Part shown: positions 1 through 7,430 of the stretch, piece by piece | Position numbering within the stretch: position 1 is the stretch's first letter | How the letters are laid out: every line of letters begins with the position of its first letter | Assembly (NCBI GenBank): GCA_964428805.1 | Contig: CAYRZF010000018.1 | Location: 1-31,133, forward strand | Direction: 5' to 3' | DNA length: 31,133 bases | From: CAYRZF01 sp964428805 | GTDB lineage: Bacteria; Methylomirabilota; Methylomirabilia; Rokubacteriales; CSP1-6 | Notes under the pieces: model-generated | The model's database searches: none | What the model saw: the letters and a program-made list of their open reading frames with translations, nothing else | Told to the model about the DNA's origin: nothing | Program-made: the position numbers and the translations under genes

Positions 1-2
1 GT

Positions 3-899
3 GACCGGGTGAAGGCCTCACCCCTTGCGAAAAAGATCGCGGCCCAGTCTGGAGTGGATCTCCGGCTCGTTCAGGGAAGCGGTCCGGGCGGTCGAATCGT
101 CCGCCGTGACGTTCAAGCCGCGATGGGCAGCCAGCCCGCCCTGGCGCCCGCGGCAATCTCGCACCCGGGCACCCACGCCCCAGGCGTGGGTGCCCGGCCT
201 GGGTACCCGCCCGGGGTGGAGTATCAGGACGTGCGGCTCTCCTCGATCCGGGCCGCCATCGCCAGGCAGATGCCGCTGGCCAAGGGCCCGGTCCCGCACT
301 TCTACCTGACCCGCGAGATCGCCATGGACCGGGCCTGGGAGCTCCGGGAAGAGCTGAACGCGCTGGAGGGGCAGCCGAAGATCTCGGTCACCGACATGAC
401 CGTCAAAGCGTGCGCTCTCGCGCTCACGGAGCACCCGGAGGTGAACGCGTCGTTTCAGGGCGACACGATCCGCGTACATTACCGGGTCCACATCGGCCTC
501 GCGGTGGCGTTGGACGAGGGGCTCATCACGCCTGTCCTCCGCAATTGCGAAGGAAAGTCGCTCGCTCAGATCGCTGTCGAGGGCCGCGATCTGGTGGAGC
601 GGGCCCGAGCCCGCCGTCTCAGGGCTCCGGAGCTCTCCGGCGCCACGTTCTCGGTCTCCAACCTCGGCATGTTCGCTATGGACGAGTTCTCGGCGATCAT
701 CAACCCACCCGAGGGGGCGATCCTCGCCGTCGGGGCGGTCAAGGTCGTGCCCGTCGTGGAGGACGGTCGGATCGGCACGGGTCGGCGGATGAAGGTCACA
801 CTCTCGTGCGATCACCGGGTGATGGACGGGGCGATGGGGGCCCGCTTCCTGCAGGACCTCACGCAATTCCTGGAAGAACCGCTTCGGCTCTTGGTGTAA
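3..899 (+). CDS. 2-oxoacid dehydrogenase E2, dihydrolipoamide acyltransferase (5' partial)
   Basis: E2 core of a pyruvate- or 2-oxoacid dehydrogenase complex, which transfers the acyl group from lipoamide to CoA. The frame is open to the left window edge (Asp-Arg precede the GTG at 9), so the lipoyl domain and true start lie upstream. Numbering from the GTG, residues 3-40 form the peripheral E3-binding domain (ASPLAKKIAAQSGVDL, then GSGPGGRIVRRDV). A Pro/Gly/Ala-rich linker of about 35 residues follows, then the catalytic acyltransferase domain with TFSVSNLGMF and the active-site DHRVMDG (His at about 269). SNLGMF is common in pyruvate-type E2, but the substrate cannot be fixed from this fragment. 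The next gene is the E3 component, 99 bp downstream on the same strand. The linker is odd because a perfect 15-bp palindrome is translated inside it. Confidence 0.93.
   Translation, partial: DRVKASPLAKKIAAQSGVDLRLVQGSGPGGRIVRRDVQAAMGSQPALAPAAISHPGTHAPGVGARPGYPPGVEYQDVRLSSIRAAIARQMPLAKGPVPHFYLTREIAMDRAWELREELNALEGQPKISVTDMTVKACALALTEHPEVNASFQGDTIRVHYRVHIGLAVALDEGLITPVLRNCEGKSLAQIAVEGRDLVERARARRLRAPELSGATFSVSNLGMFAMDEFSAIINPPEGAILAVGAVKVVPVVEDGRIGTGRRMKVTLSCDHRVMDGAMGARFLQDLTQFLEEPLRLLV
165..197. repeat. Perfect palindrome (15-bp arms, 3-nt loop) inside the E2 coding sequence
   Basis: Arms at 165-179 and 183-197 are exact reverse complements (core GGGCACCCACGCC / GGCGTGGGTGCCC) around the loop CCA. 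It lies in frame in the linker between the E3-binding and catalytic domains and encodes Gly/Pro/His-rich residues. Shorter relatives of the same palindrome occur in intergenic DNA at 2479-2499 and 25031-25051, so this looks like a dispersed palindromic element that landed in a tolerant linker. Confidence 0.85.
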
Positions 900-900
900 A

Positions 901-983
901 GGCCCCTCACCCCGACCCAACCGCAAGGGTCGGGTGCCCGCTAAGGTAGCTCGCTTCGCTCGCATCTTGCGTGTAGGGGTGAG
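901..983. repeat. Intergenic inverted repeats before lpdA
   Basis: The 99-bp E2-E3 gap contains an 8-bp perfect hairpin, CCCGACCC (911-918) and GGGTCGGG (927-934), with an 8-nt loop. CTCACCCC (906-913) can alternatively pair with GGGGTGAG (976-983), just before the lpdA ribosome site. The two pairings exclude each other. There is no T-run, so it is not a standard intrinsic terminator. It may be another dispersed intergenic repeat type. Confidence 0.5.
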
Positions 984-998
984 TGAGGAGGAATGACG

Positions 999-2393
999 GT
1001 GGGAACGCATAAAGTGGACGTGGCAGTGGTGGGGACCGGACCGGGCGGGTATGTGGCGGCCATCCGGTGCGCCCAACTCGGGCTCTCGGTTGCGGCCGTC
1101 GAGGACGACCGTCCCGGGGGCGTATGCCTCAACTGGGGGTGCATCCCCACCAAGGCGCTGCTCCGCAACGCCGAGGTCGTGGGGCTCTTCGGGAGGGCAG
1201 CCGAGTTCGGGATCAAACTCTCCGGCTTTGAAGCGGACTATGCGGAAGCCATCAGGCGAAGCCGGAGGGTCGCCGATCGCATGGCAAAGGGCGTCGAGTT
1301 CCTCTTCAAGAAGAACAAGATCGCGCTGATCCCCGGGCGAGGCCGGCTCAAGAGCCGGACGCTGGTCGAGGTCGTCACCAGCGCCGGGACGGAGGCCGTG
1401 GAGGCCCGGCAGATCATCCTCGCCACGGGGTCCGAGCCCAAGTCCCTGCCCGGTGTGGTGATCGACGAGCAGTCCGTCATCTCCTCCAACGGGGCCGTCC
1501 GGTTGGAGCGCGCGCCCAAGTCGCTGATTATCGTCGGGGCCGGCGCGGTGGGGATGGAGTTCGCCGACATCTACGCGGCCTACGGCGTGCAGGTCACGCT
1601 GGTGGAGGCGCTGCCGCGCATCCTGCCGCTGGAGGACGAAGAGGTCTCCTCGCAGCTCGCGCGTTTCTTCAGCCGGCGAGGCGTCGCGATCCGGACCGGG
1701 GTGAAGGTGAGGACGGTCAAGACGGCGAACAACGGTGTGACCGTCGAAGTGGAAGCGGACGGGAAGGCCGAACGGCTCGAGGCGGAGCAGGTGCTTATGG
1801 CTGTCGGGCGCGGCGCCAAGGTGAAGGATTTAGGGCTGGAGGCGCTCGGCGTGACCCTGGAGCGGGGGTCCGTCAAGGTTTCGCCGCGGATGGAGACCTC
1901 GGTGGGCGGGCTCTACGCCATTGGCGACATGGCGGGCCCGCCGCTGCTCGCCCATAAGGCCATGGCCGAGGGGGTGGTGGCGGCTGAAGCGATCGCGGGC
2001 CAGGAGCCGCGCCCGATCGATTACGGCAATGTCCCGAGCTGCACCTACTGCCGGCCCCAGGTCGCGTCGATCGGCCGAACGGAGGCGCAGGCGCGGGCCG
2101 GCGTCAGCGAGGTGACGGTGGGGCGCTTCCCTTTCTCGGCGAACGGCAAGGCGGTGGCCATGGGGGAGGCCGAGGGGTTCCTCAAGGTAGTGGCGGACAA
2201 GGCGACCGGGGAGATCCTCGGCGTGCACATCGTCGGCCCCGAGGCCACCGAGCTGATTCACGAGTTCGCCGTGGGGCGCACGCTCGAGGCAACGCTGGAG
2301 GAGTTGATCCACACCATCCACGCGCACCCGACGCTGTCAGAGGTGGCGCTGGAGGCCACGCTCGGCGCCCTCGGCCAAGCCATTCATATTTAG
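999..2393 (+). CDS. lpdA: Dihydrolipoyl dehydrogenase (E3 component)
   Basis: FAD-dependent NAD+ oxidoreductase that reoxidises dihydrolipoamide on E2. Visible parts are the N-terminal FAD site GTGPGGYVAA, the redox-active disulphide in GGVCLNWGCIPTKALL (Cys45 and Cys50 counted from the ATG at 993), the NAD-binding GAGAVGMEFA, a second FAD contact at YAIGDMAG, and the C-terminal dimerisation domain with catalytic HAHPTLSE. Full family length. The ATG at 993 is only 1 nt behind the AGGAGG at 986-991, whereas the in-frame GTG at 999 has an ideal 7-nt spacing, so GTG is preferred here; the two starts differ by two residues. It follows the E2 gene and is probably co-transcribed with it. Confidence 0.95.
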   Translation: MGTHKVDVAVVGTGPGGYVAAIRCAQLGLSVAAVEDDRPGGVCLNWGCIPTKALLRNAEVVGLFGRAAEFGIKLSGFEADYAEAIRRSRRVADRMAKGVEFLFKKNKIALIPGRGRLKSRTLVEVVTSAGTEAVEARQIILATGSEPKSLPGVVIDEQSVISSNGAVRLERAPKSLIIVGAGAVGMEFADIYAAYGVQVTLVEALPRILPLEDEEVSSQLARFFSRRGVAIRTGVKVRTVKTANNGVTVEVEADGKAERLEAEQVLMAVGRGAKVKDLGLEALGVTLERGSVKVSPRMETSVGGLYAIGDMAGPPLLAHKAMAEGVVAAEAIAGQEPRPIDYGNVPSCTYCRPQVASIGRTEAQARAGVSEVTVGRFPFSANGKAVAMGEAEGFLKVVADKATGEILGVHIVGPEATELIHEFAVGRTLEATLEELIHTIHAHPTLSEVALEATLGALGQAIHI

Positions 2394-2548
2394 GCCGGCG
2401 GGTCCTGTCGCGGGGAATAGCCCCATCCGTCCTCGCTCCACCCAACCCCCAGTGGGGCCCTTGCGCTGCGGGCCGGGTACCCGCGCCGAAGGCGTGGGTG
2501 GGCGCCCCGTTCCCCGCACCACCCGCCGGCCCAGGGGCTCAAGGCGCG
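2394..2548. other. Non-coding gap between lpdA and the repeat-framed gene
   Basis: GC-rich intergenic DNA with no convincing reading frame. It holds a relative of the E2-linker palindrome at 2479-2499 and several short G/C runs that could form hairpins. No T-rich tail typical of a terminator is visible, although lpdA ends here and the next gene converges on it. Confidence 0.6.
2479..2499. repeat. Short palindrome related to the E2-linker element
   Basis: ACCCGCGCC (2479-2487), loop GAA, GGCGTGGGT (2491-2499). There is one mismatch, which would be a G-U pair in RNA. The right arm is identical to the corresponding arm of the palindrome at 165-197, and the element is preceded by CCGGGT. Confidence 0.65.
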
Positions 2549-2620
2549 TTCGAGCGCGGGCTTTGCCCGCGCAAGCCCTGGGGGGGAGGAATCGGAAGGG
2601 GGGCTTAGCCCCCCTCCGAG
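2549..2620 (+). repeat. Compound GC-rich repeat, copy A
   Basis: Two hairpins joined by a linker. The first is GCGCGGGC-TTT-GCCCGCGC. The linker contains GGGGGGAGGAATCGG. The second is AGGGGGGC-TTA-GCCCCCCT, ending in CCGAG. Copy B (3221-3290) has the same order on the opposite strand, and a truncated copy C lies at 25058-25110. Copy A ends 3 bp before the stop codon of the minus-strand gene at 2624-3211. It might act as a transcription barrier between lpdA and that convergent gene, but it lacks a U-tract. Confidence 0.85.
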
Positions 2621-2623
2621 TCG

Positions 2624-3211
2624 CTAGTGGTGGAGGAAGGGGAGGCGGAACCAGAGGGTGAAGCCGTTGACGGTCAGGAGTGCGCCGCCGACTGCCAGGA
2701 CCAGGCTGAAGGCGAACATCGGGCGGGAGATGGCGAGGATCGAAACCGACGCCATCACGATGGCGATTTGGAGGAGAACCTCGGCGTAGTCGAAGTAGGG
2801 ATCCCGATCGCGGTTGCGGTCGCGCTCGTGCTCCAGCTTCTTGGCGTCCTTCTCGATGTCCTTCTTCTCGGCGCTGTAACGCTTCTCCTCGTCGCCGAAC
2901 TTCTTCGCCAGGGCCTCGAACTTCTCGCGCGCTGGCGCCCTGAGAGCCCCGGGCTCGGCGAGGGCGACCTCCAGGTTCAGCCGCTGGGCGCGGTAGAGGT
3001 GCTCGCGGATGACCTTGGCCTGATAGAACGCCCACTGGTCGGAGGATTGCTGCTGGGCGAGCAGCATCTCCTTCATGGCGTTATTGCCGCCGAGCGAGGC
3101 GATGGCGAGGACAACCGCATAGATGGCTGTCACCAGCGCGACGCGTCGGCTGAACGACCGCTCGGCCCTTTCCTTGAGCTCTTCGGGGTTGGGCAGCTCG
3201 ACTTCCGCCAT
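2624..3211 (-). CDS. DUF4337-like membrane protein
   Basis: Protein of 195 residues with unknown function, resembling the DUF4337 family. A charged N-terminus (EELKERAERSFSRR) precedes one membrane helix (VALVTAIYAVVLAIASLGG). A soluble stretch carries the family-like QWAFYQAKVIREH, then a strongly charged coiled-coil-like segment rich in Lys/Glu/Arg. Two C-terminal membrane helices follow (about residues 145-190). The ATG at 3211 is chosen because upstream in-frame residues come from repeat copy B. Shine-Dalgarno pairing is weak. The gene is framed within 10 bp on each side by inverted copies of the same compound repeat, an arrangement like a small cassette. The family assignment rests on recalled resemblance. 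Confidence 0.75.
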   Translation of the reverse strand: MAEVELPNPEELKERAERSFSRRVALVTAIYAVVLAIASLGGNNAMKEMLLAQQQSSDQWAFYQAKVIREHLYRAQRLNLEVALAEPGALRAPAREKFEALAKKFGDEEKRYSAEKKDIEKDAKKLEHERDRNRDRDPYFDYAEVLLQIAIVMASVSILAISRPMFAFSLVLAVGGALLTVNGFTLWFRLPFLHH

Positions 3212-3220
3212 GCCGCTACG

Positions 3221-3290
3221 CTCGGAGGGGGGTTTCACCCCCCTCCCGATTCCTCCCCCCGGAAGTTGCGCGGGCAAGCCCGCGCTCGAA
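3221..3290 (-). repeat. Compound GC-rich repeat, copy B (inverted relative to A)
   Basis: Read on the minus strand it repeats copy A in the same order: TTCGAGCGCGGGC hairpin, then GGGGGGAGGAATCGG, then a GGAGGGGGG / CCCCCCTCC hairpin, then GAG. Its inner end lies 9 bp upstream of the start of the DUF4337-like gene, so copies A and B form inverted flanks around that gene. Confidence 0.85.
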
Positions 3291-3339
3291 CCCCCCGTCG
3301 CCCGATGAAGTGGGTCGTGCGACGGTTATCGGCACGGCG

Positions 3340-3660
3340 CTAGTTTTCGCCGCGGGCCTTGCCGATCTCCTCCTTCATGGCCTCCTTGCCGGCCTCGAAC
3401 GCCGTTGTCAGCCGCTGACTCTGCTCTTCGAAGAACTCGCGCCCCTTGTCGAAAAGCTCACTGGCGCGCACCTGAGCGTCCTTGGCGTACTCCTGGGCGC
3501 GCTTGGTGAAGTCGCCGCCCTTTTCCCGGATCAAGTCGCGGGCCTCCTGCCCCGTCTTCGGGGTCAGGAGCAGGGCCGCGGCCGCGCCCACCAGGGCGCC
3601 CAGGAAAAACCATCCGAGATACCCTGCCGCGTCGCTGCCGGAACTCCGTTCGTCAGCCAT
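3340..3660 (-). CDS. YtxH domain-containing protein
   Basis: Small 106-residue protein with the YtxH layout. A short polar N-terminus precedes one glycine/alanine-rich membrane helix (YLGWFFLGALVGAAAALLL) ending in TPKTGQEARDLI. A long amphipathic, probably coiled-coil tail follows, rich in Lys, Glu and Ala. The precise role of the family is unknown; members are often linked to envelope or stress functions. Its start overlaps the end of the upstream DUF948-like gene by 8 bp, which points to translational coupling and one transcript from the promoter at 4089-4117. The next gene on this strand (DUF4337-like) lies beyond repeat copy B and may be separately expressed. Confidence 0.85.
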   Translation of the reverse strand: MADERSSGSDAAGYLGWFFLGALVGAAAALLLTPKTGQEARDLIREKGGDFTKRAQEYAKDAQVRASELFDKGREFFEEQSQRLTTAFEAGKEAMKEEIGKARGEN

Positions 3661-4054
3661 CGGTCATCCTCCTCGACTTGTTCTTGCTGATCAATCTCGA
3701 GATGAAGACGTCCAGCCCCTTTTTGACTCCCGTGGCGGCCCCTACGAGCTGACCGACCCGCGTGAGCCCTCCCACGAATCCCACCACCCGGGCGACGCGT
3801 GTCGTCACGTCGTCCACCCGGCTGATGACCACCCCCATGCGTTCCATGTTCTCATCCGTGTGCTTCGACAGGGCGCGGAGCTCCTCGGTCAACCCGTGGA
3901 GCTGGCCCGCCGTCGGGCGGATCTCGCGCTCCAGGCTCATCAGGACCGTTTCGGCCCGCGCCGCCGCCCGCTTGACGGCGAGCAGAGTGGGTACCAGCAC
4001 CGCCGTCACGACGATGGCGCAAATGGCGATCAGGAGGAGTGCCGTGGTGGTCAT
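3653..4054 (-). CDS. DUF948-like membrane-anchored protein
   Basis: Protein of about 133 residues with one N-terminal membrane helix (ALLLIAICAIVVTAVLVPTLLAV), then a long helical region (TGQLHGLTEELRAL-type heptads), then a short hydrophobic Gly/Val segment and a basic tail. This matches the DUF948 family, which often sits beside YtxH genes as here. Function unknown. The ATG at 4054 is preferred over upstream in-frame starts because a good promoter (TTGACT, 17 bp, GATAAT) lies at 4089-4117, which places transcription start near 4082, downstream of those alternatives. First gene of a two-gene minus-strand operon. Confidence 0.8.
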   Translation of the reverse strand: MTTTALLLIAICAIVVTAVLVPTLLAVKRAAARAETVLMSLEREIRPTAGQLHGLTEELRALSKHTDENMERMGVVISRVDDVTTRVARVVGFVGGLTRVGQLVGAATGVKKGLDVFISRLISKNKSRRMTDG

Positions 4055-4088
4055 GGCGTTGGCTTCCGAGAAGCGGAAGACGAACCGC

Positions 4089-4117
4089 ATTATCGCAGGC
4101 GGGGGGGCCGAAGTCAA
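4089..4117 (-). promoter_or_regulatory. Sigma-70-type promoter for the DUF948-YtxH pair
   Basis: On the minus strand, TTGACT (4117-4112), a 17-bp spacer and GATAAT (4094-4089). Predicted start is near 4082, giving a leader of about 28 nt. It faces away from the pccB promoter; the two -35 hexamers are identical and 30 bp apart. Confidence 0.7.
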
Positions 4118-4147
4118 TCCGATCGCGGCTAAAAGTGGCCAAATTCG

Positions 4148-4177
4148 TTGACTTTACTCTGGATCCGTTCCTATACT
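4148..4177 (+). promoter_or_regulatory. Sigma-70-type promoter for pccB-mcm
   Basis: TTGACT (4148-4153), an 18-bp spacer and TATACT (4172-4177). Predicted start is near 4184, about 31 nt before the ATG of pccB. It is one of the best -35/-10 matches in the window. Together with the minus-strand promoter it forms a divergent pair, with AAGTCAA and TTGACTT as mirror-image outer elements. Confidence 0.75.
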
Positions 4178-4215
4178 ATGGGCGGCGTTGCACCCCACCG
4201 AACGAGGAGCCGGAG

Positions 4216-5766
4216 ATGTCCCTCCAGGAGCGCTTCGAGGAGCTCCATCGCCTCCACCGACAAGCTGAGCTGGCGGGAGGCGAGGAGCGGATCCAGCGCC
4301 AGCACAAGGCGGGGAAGAAGACCGCGCGCGAGCGGCTGGAGCTGCTCCTGGACAAGGGCTCCTTCGCCGAGGTGGACAAGTTCGTGGTCCATCAGTGCCG
4401 GGACTTCGGCATGGAAACACAGAAGATTCTCGGCGATGGCGTGGTGACTGGCTCGGGACGCGTCCACGGGCGCCCGGTTTTCGTCTTCGCCCAGGACTTC
4501 ACCGTTTTCGGCGGCTCGCTCTCGGAGGCGTACGCGCGGAAGATCTGCAAGATCATGGATCTCGCGCTGAAGGCCGGCGTGCCGATCATCGGGCTGAACG
4601 ATTCCGGGGGTGCCCGGATTCAGGAAGGCGTGGTTTCGCTGGCCGGCTACTCCGACATTTTCCTTCGCAATACCCTCGCCTCCGGAGTGATCCCCCAGAT
4701 CTCAGCCATTCTGGGCCCCTGCGCCGGCGGCGCAGTCTATTCCCCAGCCGTCATGGATTTCGTCTTCATGGTGCAACGCTCCTCGTACATGTTCGTGACC
4801 GGGCCGGACGTCATCAAGGCGGTGACTCACGAGGAGGTGTCCTTCGAGGAGCTGGGTGGGGCCATGCGGCACGCGGGCACCTCCGGAGTCGCCCACTTCG
4901 CCGCCGAGAGCGAGGAAGAATGTCTGGCGCTGATCCGGGAGTTGATGACGTTTCTCCCCCAGAACAACTTGGAGGAACCACCGCTCCGTCAGACGTCGGA
5001 TCCTCCCGATCGGGTGGATGAGGCGCTGCAGACCGCGGTCCCCGACCAGCCGAACAAGCCGTACGACATGAAGGAGATTATCCGGACGGTCCTGGACGAC
5101 CGCTACTTTTTCGAGGTCCACGCCGCCTTCGCGCCCAATGTCGTCGTGGGGTTCGGCCGGCTCAACGGGCGCCCGGTCGGGATCGTGGGCAACCAACCGG
5201 CCCACCTGGCCGGCTGCCTCGATATCAACGCCTCCGTCAAGGCCGCCCGCTTCGTCCGCTTCTGCGACTGCTTCAACATTCCGCTGGTGACCTTCGAGGA
5301 CGTGCCGGGGTTCCTCCCCGGCACCGCCCAGGAGCATGGCGGGATCATCAAGCATGGGGCCAAGCTCCTTTTCGCCTACTGCGAGGCCACGGTGCCCAAG
5401 CTCACGGTCATCACCCGGAAGGCCTACGGGGGCGCCTACTGTGTCATGTCGTCGAAGCACATCCGGGGCGACGCCAACTTCGCCTATCCCACGGCGGAGA
5501 TCGCCGTGATGGGGCCCGACGCAGCGGTGAACATCTTGTACCGGCGAGAGTTGGACCAGGCCAGCGACCCGGCCAGGTTCAAAGACGAGCGGACGCGGGA
5601 GTACCGCGAGAAGTTCGCCAACCCCTTCGTGGCGGCCGAGCGCGGTTACATTGACGAGATCATCGAGCCGAAGGACACCCGGCGGAAGCTCATCCAGGCG
5701 CTCGAGATCCTGCACACCAAGCGAGACTCGAACCCGCCCAAGAAGCACGGAAACATCCCGCTGTGA
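4216..5766 (+). CDS. pccB: Propionyl-CoA/acyl-CoA carboxylase, carboxyltransferase (beta) subunit
   Basis: Carboxyltransferase that moves CO2 from biotin to propionyl-CoA, giving methylmalonyl-CoA. It has 516 residues, the normal family length. Features are the N-terminal KKTARERLELLLD, the first crotonase-like half with LNDSGGARIQEGV and GPCAGGAVYSPA, and the second half with QPAHLAGCLDINASVKAARF, FEDVPGFLPGTAQE and KAYGGAYCVMSSKH, the usual PccB signatures. The ATG at 4216 has GAGGAG at 4204-4209 with good spacing and lies just after the promoter at 4148-4177. The stop overlaps the mutase start by 4 bp. The biotin-carrying alpha subunit is not in the window. Relatives use acetyl- or methylcrotonyl-CoA, but the mutase neighbour favours propionyl-CoA. 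Confidence 0.93.
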   Translation: MSLQERFEELHRLHRQAELAGGEERIQRQHKAGKKTARERLELLLDKGSFAEVDKFVVHQCRDFGMETQKILGDGVVTGSGRVHGRPVFVFAQDFTVFGGSLSEAYARKICKIMDLALKAGVPIIGLNDSGGARIQEGVVSLAGYSDIFLRNTLASGVIPQISAILGPCAGGAVYSPAVMDFVFMVQRSSYMFVTGPDVIKAVTHEEVSFEELGGAMRHAGTSGVAHFAAESEEECLALIRELMTFLPQNNLEEPPLRQTSDPPDRVDEALQTAVPDQPNKPYDMKEIIRTVLDDRYFFEVHAAFAPNVVVGFGRLNGRPVGIVGNQPAHLAGCLDINASVKAARFVRFCDCFNIPLVTFEDVPGFLPGTAQEHGGIIKHGAKLLFAYCEATVPKLTVITRKAYGGAYCVMSSKHIRGDANFAYPTAEIAVMGPDAAVNILYRRELDQASDPARFKDERTREYREKFANPFVAAERGYIDEIIEPKDTRRKLIQALEILHTKRDSNPPKKHGNIPL

Positions 5767-7430
5767 CGGCCGACGAAAAGCCGATCGAGGACGCCCGGAA
5801 GGCGTGGGAGGAGAAGACCCTCAAGCCGGCACTGGGGAGGGCGCCGGAACGCCCCGGCCCCTTCATCACGTCCTGGGGGAGCCCGGTGGAGCGCGTGTAC
5901 ACCCCTGCCGAACTCGCGGGCTTCGACTACCTGAGAGACCTCGGCTTCCCCGGCGAGTATCCGTTCGCCCGCGGCGTGCAGCCCACCATGTACCGGGGGC
6001 GCCTCTGGACCATGCGCCAGTACGCCGGCTTCGGAAGCGCCTCCGATACCAATCGACGCTATCGCTATCTCCTCGACCAGGGCCAAACGGGGCTCAGCGT
6101 CGCCTTCGACCTGCCGACCCAGATGGGCTACGACGCCGATGCCCCCATCGCCCGGAGCGAGGCGGGGAAGGTGGGGGTCTCGATCTCCTCCATCGAGGAT
6201 ATGGCCGACCTCTTCGACGGGATCCCGCTGGACCGCGTCTCCACCTCGATGACGATCAACGCGACCGCGTCGATCTTGCTCTGCTTCTACATCGCCGTCG
6301 CCCAGCGCCAGGGGATCCCGGCCGACCGGCTGTCGGGAACCGTGCAGAACGACATCCTCAAGGAGTACATCGCCCGGGGGACCTATATTTACCCGCCCGG
6401 ACCGTCCATGAGGCTCGTGACGGATCTGTTCGCGTTTTGCCGCGAGCGGATCCCCAGCTGGAACACGATCTCCATTTCCGGCTATCACATGCGCGAGGCC
6501 GGCTCGACCGCGGTTCAGGAGGTGGCCTTCACCCTGGCCAACGCCATTGCGTACGTGCAGGCGGCCCTCGAGGCTGGGCTCGCCGTGGATGAGTTCGCGC
6601 CCCAACTCTCCTTCTTCTTTAACGCCCACAACAACCTGATCGAGGAGGTGGCGAAGTTCCGTGCCGCGCGGCGGCTGTGGGCGCGGATCATGCGGGAACG
6701 ATTCGGGGCCCGGGACCCGCGCTCCTGGATGCTGCGCTTCCACGCCCAGACCGCGGGGTCCATGCTGACCGCCCAACAGCCCGAGAACAACATCGTACGC
6801 GTGACGATTCAGGCCCTGGCGGCGGTCCTTGGAGGCTGCCAGTCGCTCCACACCAACTCCATGGACGAAGCCCTTGCGCTCCCGTCGGAAGCCGCCGTGA
6901 CGATCGCGCTCAGGACGCAGCAGATCCTCGCCTACGAGTCGGGCGTGGCCGATACGAGCGATTCGCTGGGGGGCTCCTACGCCGTGGAGCGGCTCACCCG
7001 TCAGATCGAAGAGGAGGCGGAGACCTATATCGCCAAGATCGATGGCCTGGGGGGTTCCGTGCAGGCCGTCGGGTTCATGCAGCGCGAAATCCAGGAGGCG
7101 GCCTACCGGTATCAGCAGGAGGTGGAGTCGAAGTCCCGGATCGTCGTGGGGGTGAACGAGTTCGTCACCGACGCGCCACCGCCCGGTGACCTGTTCCAGG
7201 TCGACCCGGCTGCGGGTGAGGCGCTGAGCGCTCGGCTGGAGGCGCTACGCCGTCGCCGGGATCAGGACCGTGCGCGCCGCGCCCTGGACCGGATCGAGGG
7301 GGCAGCGCGCGGGCGAGAGAACCTACTTCCGCCGATCCTCGAGGCCGTCAACGCCTCGGTGGCCCTGGGAGAGATCTGCGACAGGTTGCGTGGGGTGTTC
7401 GGTGTTCACCAGCCGTCCGTCGTCTTTTAG
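5763..7430 (+). CDS. Methylmalonyl-CoA mutase, large (catalytic) subunit
   Basis: Catalytic barrel of adenosylcobalamin-dependent methylmalonyl-CoA mutase (methylmalonyl-CoA to succinyl-CoA). It has 555 residues and lacks the C-terminal B12-binding domain, so it is the large subunit of a split enzyme; the small cobalamin subunit is not in this window. Seen are TMRQYAGFGSASDTN with the substrate-contacting Tyr, GLSVAFDLPTQMGYD, GTVQNDILKEYIARGTYIYPP, ISGYHMREAG with the active-site His, and TAGSMLTAQQPENNIVR then GGCQSLHTNSMDEAL. GTG start coupled to pccB (GTGA overlap). Related acyl-CoA mutases (isobutyryl-, ethylmalonyl-) share this fold, but the Tyr in YAGF and the pccB linkage favour methylmalonyl-CoA. 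Confidence 0.92.
   Translation: MTADEKPIEDARKAWEEKTLKPALGRAPERPGPFITSWGSPVERVYTPAELAGFDYLRDLGFPGEYPFARGVQPTMYRGRLWTMRQYAGFGSASDTNRRYRYLLDQGQTGLSVAFDLPTQMGYDADAPIARSEAGKVGVSISSIEDMADLFDGIPLDRVSTSMTINATASILLCFYIAVAQRQGIPADRLSGTVQNDILKEYIARGTYIYPPGPSMRLVTDLFAFCRERIPSWNTISISGYHMREAGSTAVQEVAFTLANAIAYVQAALEAGLAVDEFAPQLSFFFNAHNNLIEEVAKFRAARRLWARIMRERFGARDPRSWMLRFHAQTAGSMLTAQQPENNIVRVTIQALAAVLGGCQSLHTNSMDEALALPSEAAVTIALRTQQILAYESGVADTSDSLGGSYAVERLTRQIEEEAETYIAKIDGLGGSVQAVGFMQREIQEAAYRYQQEVESKSRIVVGVNEFVTDAPPPGDLFQVDPAAGEALSARLEALRRRRDQDRARRALDRIEGAARGRENLLPPILEAVNASVALGEICDRLRGVFGVHQPSVVF

Noticed and set aside
2581..2620. Intrinsic terminator between lpdA and the convergent gene
   Set aside because: The hairpin is strong but has no U-run on either strand, and the same sequence recurs elsewhere as a repeat, so it is annotated as a repeat.
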